Assembly: GCA_003427395.1 (NCBI GenBank) | Contig: BFEA01000686.1 | Coordinates: forward strand, 559,126 to 599,845 | Direction of reading: 5' to 3' | From: Chara braunii | Lineage: Eukaryota; Streptophyta; Charophyceae; Charales; Characeae | DNA length: 40,720 nt | Shown: positions 22,088 to 32,875 of the stretch, one piece after another | Layout of the letters: each line of letters begins with the position of its first letter | Position numbering within the stretch: the stretch's first letter is position 1 | Position numbers and translations under genes: made by a program | Notes under the pieces: generated by a model | What the model saw: the letters and a program-made list of their open reading frames with translations, nothing else | Told to the model about the DNA's origin: nothing | Database searches by the model: none

Positions 22088-22225
22088 TATTTTATTGCCT
22101 TGTCAACCAGGTTATCCACTAATGTTTTCAACATCGGTTGTTCTCTAATCGCTCTCTGAAATTTTTCTAGCCTTCGCAAATCAACGTTATCTGCATTGCA
22201 CATGCTTGCACTTTCGAAATAGTCG
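22088..22225 (-). pseudogene. Fragment of element gene (minus-strand copy)
   Basis: The minus strand reads YFESASMCNADNVDLRRLEK and continues FQRAIREQPMLKTLVDNLVD before a TAA. This resembles the plus-strand segment near 33174-33270 (TMCSVDVQRLQEPSYFEDLV), so the same kind of gene appears here in opposite orientation. The piece is short and the match was judged by eye. Confidence 0.35.
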
Positions 22226-22269
22226 TTACAAATAAGAAATAACACCTTGCAACGTCCTTGGATACCACA

Positions 22270-22733
22270 AGCGATTCTCGGGTAGTTGAAAATTCAAGAA
22301 TGAAAATTCTTAAGTGAGAGTTTTGGGTAGTCTGAAAATCCTGAATGGTTCTGAACTGGTGAAAGGTCCGAAGACCCTGAAAACTGCCTGTTTAGGTAGG
22401 GTGCATCCTGAAAAGGCGAAGGGTGTGAGTGGTCAAGTGAAAGTTTTGGGCAGTCTGAAAATCATGAATGGTCCTAAAGTCGTGAAAGGTTCGAAACCAT
22501 GAAAACCACCCTTCACCACTTGAGGATGTAGCCTGCCTAAACAAGTGGTTTTCGAGGTCTTCGGAACTTTCACCACTTCAGGAGCATTCAGGATTTTCAG
22601 ACCTGAATGGTCCTGAAGTGGTGAAAGGTCCGAAGACCCTGAAAACCACATGTTTAGGCAGACTGCATCCTGAAGTAGTGAAGGGTGTCCTGAAGTGGTG
22701 ATGAAAAATACAACTGTTGTTAACCTTCTCTCT
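22270..22733. repeat. ~107-bp minisatellite with an inverted unit
   Basis: Units contain GGTGAAAGGTCCGAAGACCC, TGAAAACCACCTGTTTAGGC and GCATCCTGAAGTGGTG. A unit at about 22503-22590 is inverted relative to the next (22600-22688), making a long imperfect hairpin with ~85-bp arms. The same minisatellite and its flanks occur at 33340-33634. Confidence 0.85.
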
Positions 22734-23412
22734 TGGATACATGCCACCACAGAAAACAATATCATAACCTTCAAATTATTGTAGTAAAATTTCACTACAG
22801 AGTAATACAACTGTGGGAAAGGCGCGAGCACCTCTCGCGGGTACATTCCCGACCCGCAACATAGACGACCACAAATGTAGAGAGACTAGCGAAAACAATG
22901 TTCCCAATGGTGCGATGTGACGTCCACACTTTAGACACTACCTAAGGAACCCTCAAAAATAACTTCAGAAGTAAAAAGTATTGCCCCCATATCACACAAC
23001 ATGTTTCTTCCCCATACGATGCTAGTGGGCGGCCATCTAGTAGTCACAAATGATTGGACCATTCCGAGAAACAACAAAATACGGTTCAAACAACATTTGA
23101 ACGAGACAAAATTGAGAGCAACGCTGTAAGAAATTTTAAAATAAACGCAACAAATCATGAAATTGTCGTAGGCGCAAATGGTTGAAAATTCTACAAAAGA
23201 GCGAAATATGGTCATATGACTATACTTGGAATGAGACAAAATTTATATTGTAAAAAAAATTGAAATAAACGCTACAAACAATGAAATTCGGTACTGAATA
23301 TGCAAGTCGTACTAACATAAACAAATTGTGATGATATACGTTACGCTAACGTTCCTTATCATCAGGAAGAGCAAGGCATGACATGACATACATTGTGATG
23401 AGATCCCTTACG
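22734..23412. other. Unassigned interval
   Basis: No convincing gene is seen. A duplicated word group around ACGTTACGCTAACGTTC occurs near 23339 and 23408. A 102-codon minus-strand frame (23239-22931) has no recognisable features. Confidence 0.4.
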
Positions 23413-23838
23413 CTAACGTTCTTCATTATCAGGAATGTTATCGTTTTTCTTCATTACAAAGACCAAGGCATGCCATAGCATTTTCTCTCGTTGATTTTGA
23501 AATGTGTAGTTCATTCTCCAAGCGCGATATTTTTTATGTCCATCTCCACATAATATAATCTTCATGCTGTCACTACTCAAGTGACATTTTGTCCTTCTTC
23601 CATGTGTTCTTCCACGCATTCGTATTTGCACAGTGAAACTCTTCACGACAGGTTGTGACATCCAATATTCAACGAGAACATGGTTGAAAGTCGGCGATCT
23701 GACGTCGTTGTCAACAACAGAAACAACTCTTCCTATCCATAGAGAAGTGTGAAGAGTGTCATGTGCGTGATCCCGGAGTGAATTTATGGGCACCCATAGA
23801 ACACGGTCTACATCAGATGTGGACCTGTTAGCGTGACA
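23413..23838 (-). pseudogene. Probable exon of element gene, SH3-barrel-like segment
   Basis: Translated on the minus strand from a likely splice acceptor upstream, it reads VDRVLWVPINSLRDHAHDTL and continues through IGRVVSVVDNDVRSPTFNHV LVEYW, then a basic region (RGRTHGRRTKCHLSSDSMK). The alternation of small hydrophobic residues with V-x-V-x-Y-W is typical of small beta-barrel (chromo/Tudor/BAH-like) modules, but this is pattern reading only. The frame is open for about 140 codons, protein-like in composition, and ends at TAG. It lies in line with 23808-24179 and 22088-22225 on the same strand. Function unknown. Confidence 0.35.
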
Positions 23839-24179
23839 GTCATCAACTTAATGACCTGCATTACCGGATTCGGGTATATCGTCGGTCGTGGGCGTTGAAG
23901 GACAGGGGAACTACTCTCACAAGTAGAAGCATCAAATTCACATTCTCTCATCCTCCTATGGGCAGGTGAGTCGGGGGTGCAGGTATTGTTACGAATTACA
24001 TCTCCGGAACCAGGAAAGTACATAGTGAGGTCTTGCATATCCGCATGACAATTCTCATCTAGTAACGTGTTAGATGCAATGCAGTCCATACTTGTTAGCG
24101 CTGCATATTCACCTTGCCGATATGAAGTGTTGCAAGGCATAATGAGTTTGCGAGGATAAATGAGTGGGTTAACATTCAA
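23808..24179 (-). pseudogene. Probable upstream exon of the minus-strand element gene
   Basis: A frame of about 123 codons starts MNVNPLIYPRKLIMPCNTSY and includes RMRECEFDASTCESSSPVLQ. Composition is protein-like, but no domain is recognised. It ends close to the next open frame (23838-23413), from which it is separated by a frame change or short intron. A possible N-terminal piece MTARPQRREKTTVTESDSD lies further upstream on the same strand (24530-24472). Confidence 0.3.
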
Positions 24180-24780
24180 GGCGCGAACATGGTGTTATTG
24201 AGACGAACATAACAAAGCTTTATTCTTCATCAAGTGCATGACTCATGGAGTGAATGGAGAATTAACAAAGTTGGGAAAAAAACATTTGGTGAATACGAGG
24301 AATTGAAAAAAATAAGCAATCTTAGAAATCAATAACAACACAGTCGCTAAAAGTGTGACTACACGCCCATATCATCAACAACGGTGTATGAACGTGGGTA
24401 CATAAAATTACGGAACCCGTTCCCTACTTTGATTGGTTTAAGTGACCGTTTTTGTGTCCACATGATGACTAATCGGAATCGCTTTCAGTAACGGTCGTCT
24501 TCTCCCTACGTTGGGGTCGTGCAGTCATTTGTGCTTGAGATGCTTTCTCAAACCTTCCCCCCCACGGTCATTCACGCCGTTGGTCCTTGGCCTTGACCCC
24601 TTGCTCTCTGTCTGCTTGTTCTTCCTTTCAATTGGGGGTGGGGACGGCACCAGTTCCGCGAGTGTGTGCGACACTGGGAAACCAACTCACCCTCATCATC
24701 CCGAGGACATCGGATTTCAATGTCATGTCGGGCATCCGCAATCTTCATGGTATCCTTGTCGGGCATCCACAACCTTCTTC
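24180..24780. other. Interval upstream of the minus-strand frames
   Basis: It may hold the 5' region of the minus-strand gene. No TATA-like box is clear. Right of about 24480 the base composition shifts to GC-richer sequence that continues to the end of the window. Confidence 0.35.
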
Positions 24781-25048
24781 GTATCGAACAAGACGACTTT
24801 GGAAGGCCTCCAATTCTTGAGTTTTTCCGACATACAACATCAGCATGTTGTCGTGACTGATCGTCGTTAAGAACCTTCAGTATATGCCAAACAGTCGCCC
24901 GTCCGAAGTCCAGACCACCAAAATCCCTCTTGTAGGGGACACGCGGAAGCACTCTTGTAGGGGACACGTGATAACTTCCCCAAATGGAGGTTTTTGTTGA
25001 AGGCAGTTGCTCTGGAGAACATACTATGCATTGGACACCACGAGACAC
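24572..25048 (-). other. Minus-strand frame kept in both copies of the duplication
   Basis: The frame contains VPYKRDFGGLDFGRATVWHI; the second copy (26100-25990) reads VPYKRAFGGLDFERPTVWHI in the same frame. Both continue LKVLNDDQSR or VKIRNDEQSR. The second copy is preceded by a region with several differences yet stays open. The ATVWHILKVL segment looks like a recognition helix of a helix-turn-helix, but that is weak. It may be a small coding exon, or the conservation may simply reflect recent duplication. Confidence 0.25.
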
Positions 25049-26700
25049 TATTTTAGAAGAAATATCACTCGTGTGCTCTCATAATGCTATGTCCTTCGGT
25101 GTTAGGCAGTCGACAGGGTGAGGCAGTCTTGAGTCTTAGGAACTGACCACCATGCACACGTTTCGTGAGATGCCACGCCCTCCAGCAGTGCTCTTTGTTT
25201 TTTACTGTTGGACACCCTTTGTAGTTCGTGATTCATCACCCCTCGTATGTGTGAAAAGTCGGTCGTCGTCTAGTCGGATGCCCAAAAGCACCATTGTAGA
25301 GAGCATACCATGGATTGGTCGGACGAACACTTTTACAGGCGGCGCTGTTGTTAAATGACGCCTGCCTCCAGCGTTCAGTTGCATTTCTCGTCCCGTTGTC
25401 CCCCAAGTCGTAGCATCGTTTTGTCGCGGACAACGATCTGCGATGGAGCGCCAACCACGGGTTATTGACGGGAGAACAAACGACAACCCGTGGACGATGT
25501 TTGGTTGTCGTTTGAAGTGCGTGCATAATGCGTTGTCTTGATCCCTTATTGCCATTCATCACATTATTGTTCATTCATGAGCAGTTTGTCGTGTCCGTCA
25601 CAGTCATCGTTGTTTAACACAGTCCAGGCACCACGGGTGGCACGACACGACAACCGCTGGCAGGCATATTGGATGCACAACCACCGCAGAAAGGTCGTCG
25701 TGTTGGACACCAGCACCAATGCATGCTAAGAGGTTGAGTCTTTGTGTTGGGCACGATGACCGCTTGACAGGCCATCGTGTTTCACACCACGACAGTCGGA
25801 TACACGGGTTGTATGGGCACTTTGTCCAGCCGGTTATCGGGTTGGACACGACGACAACATCATGAACATGAACACCGTTGGTAGGTTGAACACAGATCAG
25901 ACATCAATGTTTATCGTGGCAAACACGAGGACTTTGGAAGGCGCCTAGTTCCTGAGCTTTCCCGACTCATAACATCAGGTTGTTATCGTGACTGTTCGTC
26001 GTTGCGAATCTTCACTATGTGCCAAACAGTCGGCCGTTCGAAGTCCAGACCACCAAAAGCACGCTTATAGGGGACACGCGATAGCTTTCCCAGACGAAGT
26101 CTTTTGTTGAAAGCAGTTGCTCTCGAGAACATACTATGCACTGAATACGACGAGACAACGTTTTTGAAGCAATGCAACCCGTGTGCTCTCGTAATGTGGT
26201 GTCCTTCAGTGCCAGGCACCCGATAGGGTGAGGCAGTCTCGAGTCTTAGGAATTGACCACCATGCTTATATACCATACAGGCGATGATCCGCGTCACCAA
26301 ATGCAGTACTAGGACACATCACTGCTCCCTGTGGTCGACTCGTTACGAGTTTCGTGAGATATCATGACCATTGTAGTTTGCGATCATCAATTTTGAACAT
26401 AGTTCAGTCACCATGGATGGCACGACGTGACCTACCGTGGCCAGGGATCTTGGATGCAGATTCACCGCTGGCAGGTTGTCGTGTCGGACATAAGTACCAA
26501 TGCGTGCCTGAAGTTTGAATCTTTGTGCTGGATACAATGACCGTAGGAGAGGCGTTCGCGTGGCACACCACGGGTTTACAGGCACCTTGCTCTAACTGGT
26601 TATCGGGTTGGGCACGACAACCACATCATGGACATGATCACCGGTGCCTGGGTGAACACAGATCAGGCATCATGGTTGGCACGTTCATCTCTGCCTGGCA
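24780..26700. repeat. 1135-bp direct duplication (diverged)
   Basis: The block from about 24795 to 25165 recurs at about 25930-26270. For example GCCAAACAGTCGCCCGTCCG at 24886 matches GCCAAACAGTCGGCCGTTCG at 26021. The part near 25600-25900 recurs at about 26395-26680 with a shorter offset (~770-790 bp), so one copy has lost sequence. A third piece (GGTTATCGGGTTGGACATGA) is at 26875. Confidence 0.85.
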
Positions 26701-27000
26701 TCGGATGGCACAACGACCGCTGGTCACCTTGAGGTTGGTTCATCGTGTCGGACACGACGAACATATTGCGAAGGGTGTCAGTCATCATGTTGGATACGAT
26801 GACCACCGGAAGGTTATCGTGTCAGCTAAGACGACACCTTATGCGACCGGTTGTATTGGGCACCTTGCCCGAATGGTTATCGGGTTGGACATGACGACCA
26901 CCTCATGTAGGGGATGTCTTGGGCATGTTGTCGGACTGGTTATCCGTTTCGACACGAAGACCACGTCATTGCAAAGGTGATACATAAGACACATTCCACT
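25690..27000. repeat. Degenerate palindrome cluster, left part
   Basis: At least ten words derived from TCGTGTTGGACACGACGA occur, for example at 25731, 25833, 26601, 26738, 26790, 26879 and 26945. They are often flanked by GGTTATCGGG on the left and CCAC on the right. They are less exact than those at 28.2-29.8 kb. Confidence 0.7.
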
Positions 27001-27500
27001 CAAGGTAGAGCAGTGTTGTTGACGTCATCAAATGAAAAACACAGAAGGACAAATGGTGGTCATCGATCACACATATCGGCGGCTTATACAGGTACTTCCT
27101 GACTACTGTAGACTCCAAACGAACGATTCCAAGACGAAAAGCGAAAAGATATTTGTCTGGCACTTTAAGAGGGGTGGCTCAGTTACTTGAAGAGCGGACC
27201 GGCGCTCGTGTGAAGGAGATCGACGATTCGCGCAGTAGCCGCTTTGCTTGGTCAGTGTCGTGAGCAGCAAGTCGTGTCACGGACGATCACTCGCTACAAC
27301 ACACCCGCTCGACGACAATGGAGAACGCGAGAGCGTTCGCCGCAGCACACCCGATCGGCGTCGATGGAAAATGCAAACTGAGCTGGTGTTCGAGCGGAAG
27401 GTGTTATGAACAAACGATTCATCCAGCGGCAAAAAACCTTCGTGGCACAGGTCCATCGACACCGTTGGATCGAATCCATCGGATGGCCGACGGTTCGAGG
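27001..27500. other. GC-rich interval upstream of tandem promoters
   Basis: Overlapping frames exist on both strands (27277-27653), but no domain is seen. The sequence probably forms the distal promoter of the transcripts starting near 27545 and 27765. Confidence 0.35.
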
Positions 27501-27519
27501 GAGGAGACAATCTCCACAG

Positions 27520-27550
27520 TATATAAGCAGGAGTGGGCCCTCTCCCCCAT
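27520..27550 (+). promoter_or_regulatory. TATA-box promoter 1
   Basis: TATATAAG at 27520-27527 is followed by CAGGAGTGGGCCCTCTCCCCC, so initiation would be expected near 27550. The arrangement is repeated 216 bp downstream. Confidence 0.5.
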
Positions 27551-27735
27551 TTTGAACTTTTATTTTCACTGCTGCATAGCGTCGGCCCACAGTGCAAATT
27601 AACGACGGTGCGGAGATGACGACAAGGCAGCGAAAAGCACCCGACCGTCCCAACGTTTCACCATAAGGCTATCATGACCGTCGGAGTGACTCAATCGAAC
27701 GACTGTCACGTCGTGGGACCGTTCAGGTGCCCCAA

Positions 27736-27768
27736 TATATAAGGAGTAGGGGGCCGCCTCCTCCGTCA
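27736..27768 (+). promoter_or_regulatory. TATA-box promoter 2
   Basis: TATATAAG at 27736-27743 is followed by GAGTAGGGGGCCGCCTCCTCC, a downstream region like that of promoter 1. A possible first exon runs from about 27766 to a splice donor (AAGGTGAGG) at about 28100. Its frames have no recognisable product. Confidence 0.5.
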
Positions 27769-28164
27769 TTATTGCTTTTCGTCTCCTGTCTCGTCGCGGA
27801 AGACAACAGGCTCTCAGCGCACGTTGCCTCTATCGAGGCCAGACATCGGACTACATTCCACCTCCTCCAGTTTCTTATCATTCTATCACTCTCTTGTCTC
27901 GTTGCCGAATACAGTTGGATGTCAACGCATATCGCCGAGAGTGGAGTCATTCATCGCACAACATCCGAGACGGAGTCGAGCCATCGAGGTGCAGTTCGAA
28001 GGCGTGGACTTCGTGGAGCACGTTCGAGGTGGACCATCAAAGCTGAAAGGAGGGGCTGAACACGCGACCGTGTCGAGGACAGAAGGACATAGGACAGAAG
28101 GTGAGGATCTTTCCTGATCAGATTCCCCAATTTGCAACCAGGAATTGCCATGTGGCAGTTTGGG

Positions 28165-29795
28165 CGCAAAAATTGTCGTATCGAACACGACAAATGCGTG
28201 AGGAACAAGTTTATTTGAGTCGCAGTGAACATGACAATGCCCTGACGATCGTGTCAAACATCATGGTCTCAGGGCTGGATCATCGTGTCGAACACGACAA
28301 CCACGGCGGTTAGCCGCTGGCATCAGACGTCTCTGGGCGGTTGTCGTGTTGAACACTACAACCAACGCCAGTCTTGCATTGGCGTTGGTTGTCGTGTCCT
28401 CCGACGAATGTCTCATGCTCGCGTGTTCGACACGATGATCCAACCCCGAGGTGTTGTCTAGCCGTCGCCACGATTCTGGCAGAGACAATAGCCTCTAGCT
28501 GCGGTGGCGGTGATTGTCGTGTTGAACACGACGATCATGTCGAACACGATGGTCTCCTGAAGGCATCATCGCTTTCTACCCGATGGACCGTGCACAACTT
28601 CGTAAAGCACAAATATGTAATGCCGACGGCTAGACAACACCTCAGGGTTGGTCATTTTGTCGAACATGACAACCACGGCGGCCAGCCGCGGGCATCAGAC
28701 GTCTATGGGCGGTTGTTGTGTTCAACACGACAACCAGCGACAGTGTTGCACTGACGTTGGCGTTGGTTGTCGTGTTCAACGCGATAACCACAAGCGAACG
28801 TCTCATGCTCACCACAAGCCGCTGAGGTTGTCGTGTTTGACACGATGATCCAACCCTGAGGTGTTGTCTAACCATCGGCACGATTCAGGCAAACACAATA
28901 GCCTCGAGTTGCGGTGAAGGTGGTTGTCGTGGTGAACACGACGACTGTGTCAAACACGATGGTCTCCTGCAGGCATCATTGCATTCGACGCGATGGACCG
29001 TGCACAACTTTGTAATGCACACGACTAGACAACACCAAAGGCCCGGATCATCGTGTTGAACACGACAACCACGACGGTCAGCTGCGGGCATGAGACATCG
29101 GCGGCCTGTTGAAAGTGTTCAACACGACAACCTTCGTCAGTACTATAGCGGCGTTGGTTGTCGTGTTCAACACGACAACCGGCCCCTGGTGTCTCATGCC
29201 CGCGGCAAGCCGCTGTGGTTGTCTCGTTTGACATGACGTGGGCGTGACTCAGGCAGATGCATTGCCCCGAAGCTACATCAAATGAACGAGAAGGCCACAC
29301 CTGCAGTAGTTGTCATGCTGGGCACGACGACCGTGACAAAGACTACGGTCTCCTGAAGGCATTGTTGCATTCGAAGTTATGGGCCCCCGCACAACAGTGT
29401 AACGCCCTCGGCCCAATAACACCTCAGGGGCGGATCATCATGTCCAACACGACAACCAAGGCAGTCAGAACATGAGGTGTTGGCGGCCAGTTGTCGTGTT
29501 GAACATTACAACTAGTGCCAGTACAACACTTACGTTGGTCATCGTATTCAGCACGATAATAGGACGCCCACGTCTCATGCCCACGGCTATCCGTTGTCGT
29601 TGTCGTGTTCAACACGATGATGCAGTGTTGAGGTGATCTATTGCCGCTGGCATGAGCAGTTGAGCGACGGTTGTCGTGCTGAACACGACAAGCGCTGCCA
29701 TCCACAATTCCTCACAGCCTTATCAAACCAAGTGGTCCGTTACTGGTTCCTGTCGTTGAACGACGATCGTCATGTTGAATACGACAACCAGCGAC
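28165..29795. repeat. ~390-bp satellite carrying dense palindromes
   Basis: Four units start with GGATCATCGTGTYGAACACG-like words at 28276, 28650, 29045 and 29432 (periods 374, 395, 387). Each unit also has GTCTCATGC, GGTGTTGTCTA and ATGGTCTCCTG landmarks. Embedded in them are some 25 copies of the palindrome GTCGTGTTNAACACGAC, spaced about 50-95 bp. The best one (29156-29180) has perfect 12-bp arms around a single base. Protein frames through the array are repeat artefacts. Confidence 0.9.
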
Positions 29796-30165
29796 GATAC
29801 CACGGAGCCGTATAGGAACAAGTGGTTCATTACTTTGTGTCTGTGTTGTCTTGGGTTGATGCCTGCTTCACGTACAGTCCCTGAAACATTCCCGCCCTGT
29901 GCAATGGACGTCGTTTGCGGGCAGTCGGCGAATGTCTGCATAGTTGGCATACGCAGCTCGTCGGCATGTGTAGTGCAATGTTGTGTGAGCGTTGATTGTG
30001 TGCATTGTCGGGACGATAACACTTTTTCTCTTCTGCGTCAACCATATGCTTTGTTGATTGTTGCCCTTGCGCCATGCAGGGCGCTTCAAAGTCGCAATGA
30101 ATATCTCTCACTGGATGACCCCTGCTATTTAGCGTGAGCAAAAGGCACACCCTTTCCCCCCTTGC

Positions 30166-31016
30166 GTGTTGCACGTCCTCCGATCTCGAGAGCGCACAAC
30201 CGTCAACGGCATGAGTATGACGGACTTCGAGTCCAATTCTTTGATGTCGATTGTCCCATTTGTCGATGAACATCTGGACTCCTGGAGGGAGCATCAGTGG
30301 GAGAACATGATCAGGGAGTGCCTGTGGGCAGATGACTATAAATTCGCCAACATGCCGGAATGGGGAAGTTATATTCTCGTTCCATCTTATTTGCTAGGTT
30401 CAGTGCATTTGCGCCAATTGTGTTTGAAGTCAAAATTTGATCCGCTTTACAGTCTTCTAGACTGCGAATACGTGACTGCCTCGCTGTGCACATGGTGTCG
30501 TGTGATAAAACAGGAGTTGCTCGAATGTGCACGGCATTCAAAGTTCCTTCATTAGTATTTGTTGTGATCTTCTTGTCAGTCGCCTCGAGTAGTGTCATAC
30601 TACCGTGTGAGATTGAGCCTTGGAATGTTCGTCTTTTGCAAGGTCCTTTGCGTTGCGTGTTCCAACAGGAATAGAAACTTGACTGACGTTGTCGTGTACG
30701 TGTCCAAAAATGAGTTGTCGATGACCAGAAGGAATATGAGTTTAGTTTATCGCGAAGTCGAAGGAAAATTGAATATAGTGGTCGGTGGCAAGGTGGACAA
30801 TGCCTGTGCATGGCGGGAGGTTGACACAAAAGTGGCCTCTATACGGGATGCTATAGGCAGTTCTCTCGTCAGAAATTCCGGCTTCGTCCGCATGAAATAC
30901 ATTTCACTGTTTGCGGAGAAGACTACCACCGAGGAACCACAATATCTGACCTTCGGATTGAGATTTAGGACATTAAACAGCTGCAATAGCGGGACAAGTC
31001 GACGTCGTCGATAAAT
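30166..31016 (+). pseudogene. Unknown element gene, frameshifted
   Basis: The first frame runs MSMTDFESNSLMSIVPFVDE, continues through EHQWENMIRECLWADDYKFA and ends at TAG 30553. An overlapping second frame (30486-30674) reads MCTAFKVPSLVFVVIFLSVA and ILPCEIEPWNVRLLQGPLRC. A third resumes near 30670 as NLTDVVVYVSKNELSMTRRN and ends SGTSRRRR at 31013. The pieces join end to end, so this looks like one protein of about 270 residues with one or two frameshifts. No family is recognised. A hydrophobic stretch (VFVVIFLSVASSSVIL) could be a membrane segment. It lies between two palindrome clusters and is followed by AATAAA. Confidence 0.4.
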
Positions 31017-31143
31017 ATTATGCATTATTTGTCGTTTGTCTCGTTATCGTACCTAACATTTTTGAGGCTGTGAGCTTTTCGGTTCGTTTAGTCGTCTGGC
31101 GCTTCAATTGTCAGTACTTTGAAGGCACTCTGTTTTGCACTGC

Positions 31144-31149
31144 AATAAA
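31144..31149 (+). terminator. Possible polyadenylation signal
   Basis: AATAAA lies about 130 bp after the stop of the 30166-31016 frames, with a T-rich segment following. Such hexamers are frequent by chance. Confidence 0.3.
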
Positions 31150-31500
31150 AAAATCTTGAAACCCGGTTTTTTCTGGTATCATGAACATAACGTCATTGTC
31201 GCGCTTGCAGTTCTTCAAAGTACTTCATCTCCAAACTTTGCGTTGAGCGACGAGTACATTGTCTTTGATTGTTGTCCTCATCATGTATTTCGATTCTCTG
31301 CAAACTCATAAATGTTGTCCATGATACATGTTTTTATGCTAATAATGTGGATTTCGCATACCTTGCTTAAAGTTCTACGGGATGGTTCATCTATGCAGGC
31401 TGCGTTGTGTGTTTGACAAGTTAATACCTTGTAAAGGAAAAACACCATGTGTTCCGCTTGTCGCCCTGCATGTGCCCTGTTCGATGTCTATGTTGTTTTC
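31150..31500. other. Interval without a recognised gene
   Basis: I see no gene or repeat here. The palindrome cluster resumes at 31512. Confidence 0.5.
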
Positions 31501-31511
31501 TCAGGTGACTG

Positions 31512-32165
31512 TTGTCGTGTTTGACACGACACTCTCGGAGGGCAGGTGGGCAGCATGGATTCGTCGTGTCGAAACGACAGTGCTTTTGAGGAGGGTGTTA
31601 TCATGTTCGACACGATAACCCCACAGGGAGGGAGGGCACCACCATCCGGAGTGGGGTGATGTCGAAAACTATACTATCCTCCTAAGAAGAATCGTCGGAA
31701 GGGAATAAGTCATCCTCCTAAGCGACGATCGTCGTGTTGAACACTACAACCAGCGATGAACGTCGGATCGAACACGACGATGCTTCTTGGAAGGTTGTTC
31801 TCGGTGGCGGCGGTATTCTAGACTGCACACTTTTGGAAAGCAGGAGAAACCCCTGACCACAACATCCTCCTTCTGACGAGACTGCACACTTTCGGAAAGC
31901 AAAACAAACCCCATGTCCTCAGCGTTTTTCGTCTGTCGCCCCGCATGCGCCCAAGTCCCGCAATCGTGTTCGACATGACAATCCCAGATGCCAGGCGAGT
32001 CCTGGGCGTGTCGAAAGTGACGATGCTCCTCCGACGGTTGTTGTCATGTTCGACACGACAAACCTGGTGGATGTTTGGTACCGCAGTTGGGGTGGTCGTG
32101 TAGGACACGATAAAACACTGATAAGAAACATCGTATAAAGACGTTCTATCGTGTCCACCTCGACG
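31512..32165. repeat. Palindrome cluster, right part
   Basis: Nine or so copies of the GTCGTGTTNAACACGAC family lie at about 31512, 31561, 31598, 31731, 31768, 31961, 32005, 32041 and 32092, a similar density to the satellite but without its 390-bp period. A 60-bp direct repeat (CTGCACACTTTTGGAAAGCA and CTGCACACTTTCGGAAAGCA) lies at 31823 and 31880. The cluster ends about 100 bp before the ATG at 32261, where 5' regulatory sites would sit. Confidence 0.8.
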
Positions 32166-32260
32166 ATCCAGGAACGGCGTTTCTAATTTGTTGCCTTTAC
32201 AATGTCGGTCGGTGTTTCCCTTGGCAGCTTGGTAATTACTAGCTCAAGGGACTTTGCAAT

Positions 32261-32737
32261 ATGGATGTTGCGGAGACACATCAAGGGAAAAGGTCAAGGA
32301 CCAGAAGCTCTGCGAGTTTCGAACACTCGCCCAAAAAGTCGAAGGGAACCCCGGTCGCTGGGGTCGAGAAAGAAGAGACGTCTAAGTCTAAGGCGACTGT
32401 GTAGCGCTGGTCATCAAGCTCTGCAATGAAGACGCGTGTGCAGCGAGGTACACCGGTTTCAGGTTTCACGAGTTGCTTTAGGGGATTTGATCAAGACAGG
32501 GAGGTTGCATTGCCTTCCCGGACACCGGGCTGTGGTGAAGGGTCTGGTGGTCGTGGTCAAGGGTCTGGTGGTCGTCGGCAAAGCTATGCACAAGAGACAG
32601 TGGGGCATGCATGCTCTACTGAGAAGTCTGTCCACGGGCGGTCCGAGGCCATGCCTGTCCTTAACCACAAAGATAAAGTATGGATGTTGGACTGGGTAGG
32701 CGATGTTTGGGAGGTTGGTATTGGGTTGCTTCTGTAA
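32261..32737 (+). pseudogene. N-terminal exon of the ParB/MTase/Ulp1 element gene
   Basis: From the ATG at 32261 the frame reads MDVAETHQGKRSRTRSSASF, then EHSPKKSKGTPVAGVEKEET. It passes one TAG (32402), goes through a Gly/Arg-rich stretch (GGRGQGSGGRRQ) and ends VLNHKDKVWMLDWVGDVWEV. The charged, disordered start followed by a compact W-rich module suits a DNA- or chromatin-binding protein, but no family is assigned. A good splice donor, GTAAGT, lies at 32734. The joined frame is off by one base from the next exon, so either another border is used or the copy is shifted. The start is the first ATG after the palindrome cluster. Confidence 0.45.
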
Positions 32738-32875
32738 GTCGTCATTCAAGAACAAATCAGACCGATAGGCGGTATAGTGTCTTGGTCAGAGCAACCATAA
32801 AGGATATGGTAACTCGTTCGTGGATCTCTTCAATCTGGATGCAAGTAAGAAACTGAGACTGCTGATTTCCCTTAG

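Noticed and set aside
24572-25048. Transposase gene from the TVWHILKVL helix
   Set aside because: No acidic triad or second helix can be placed, so only a conserved frame is reported.
28261-29705. Many frames with VEHDNH or CRVEHDN repeats on both strands
   Set aside because: These are translations of the palindrome (TCGTGTTGAACACGACAAC) in its two directions, not proteins.
30311-30829. 172-codon minus-strand frame
   Set aside because: It is antisense to better protein-like plus-strand frames and has an odd composition.
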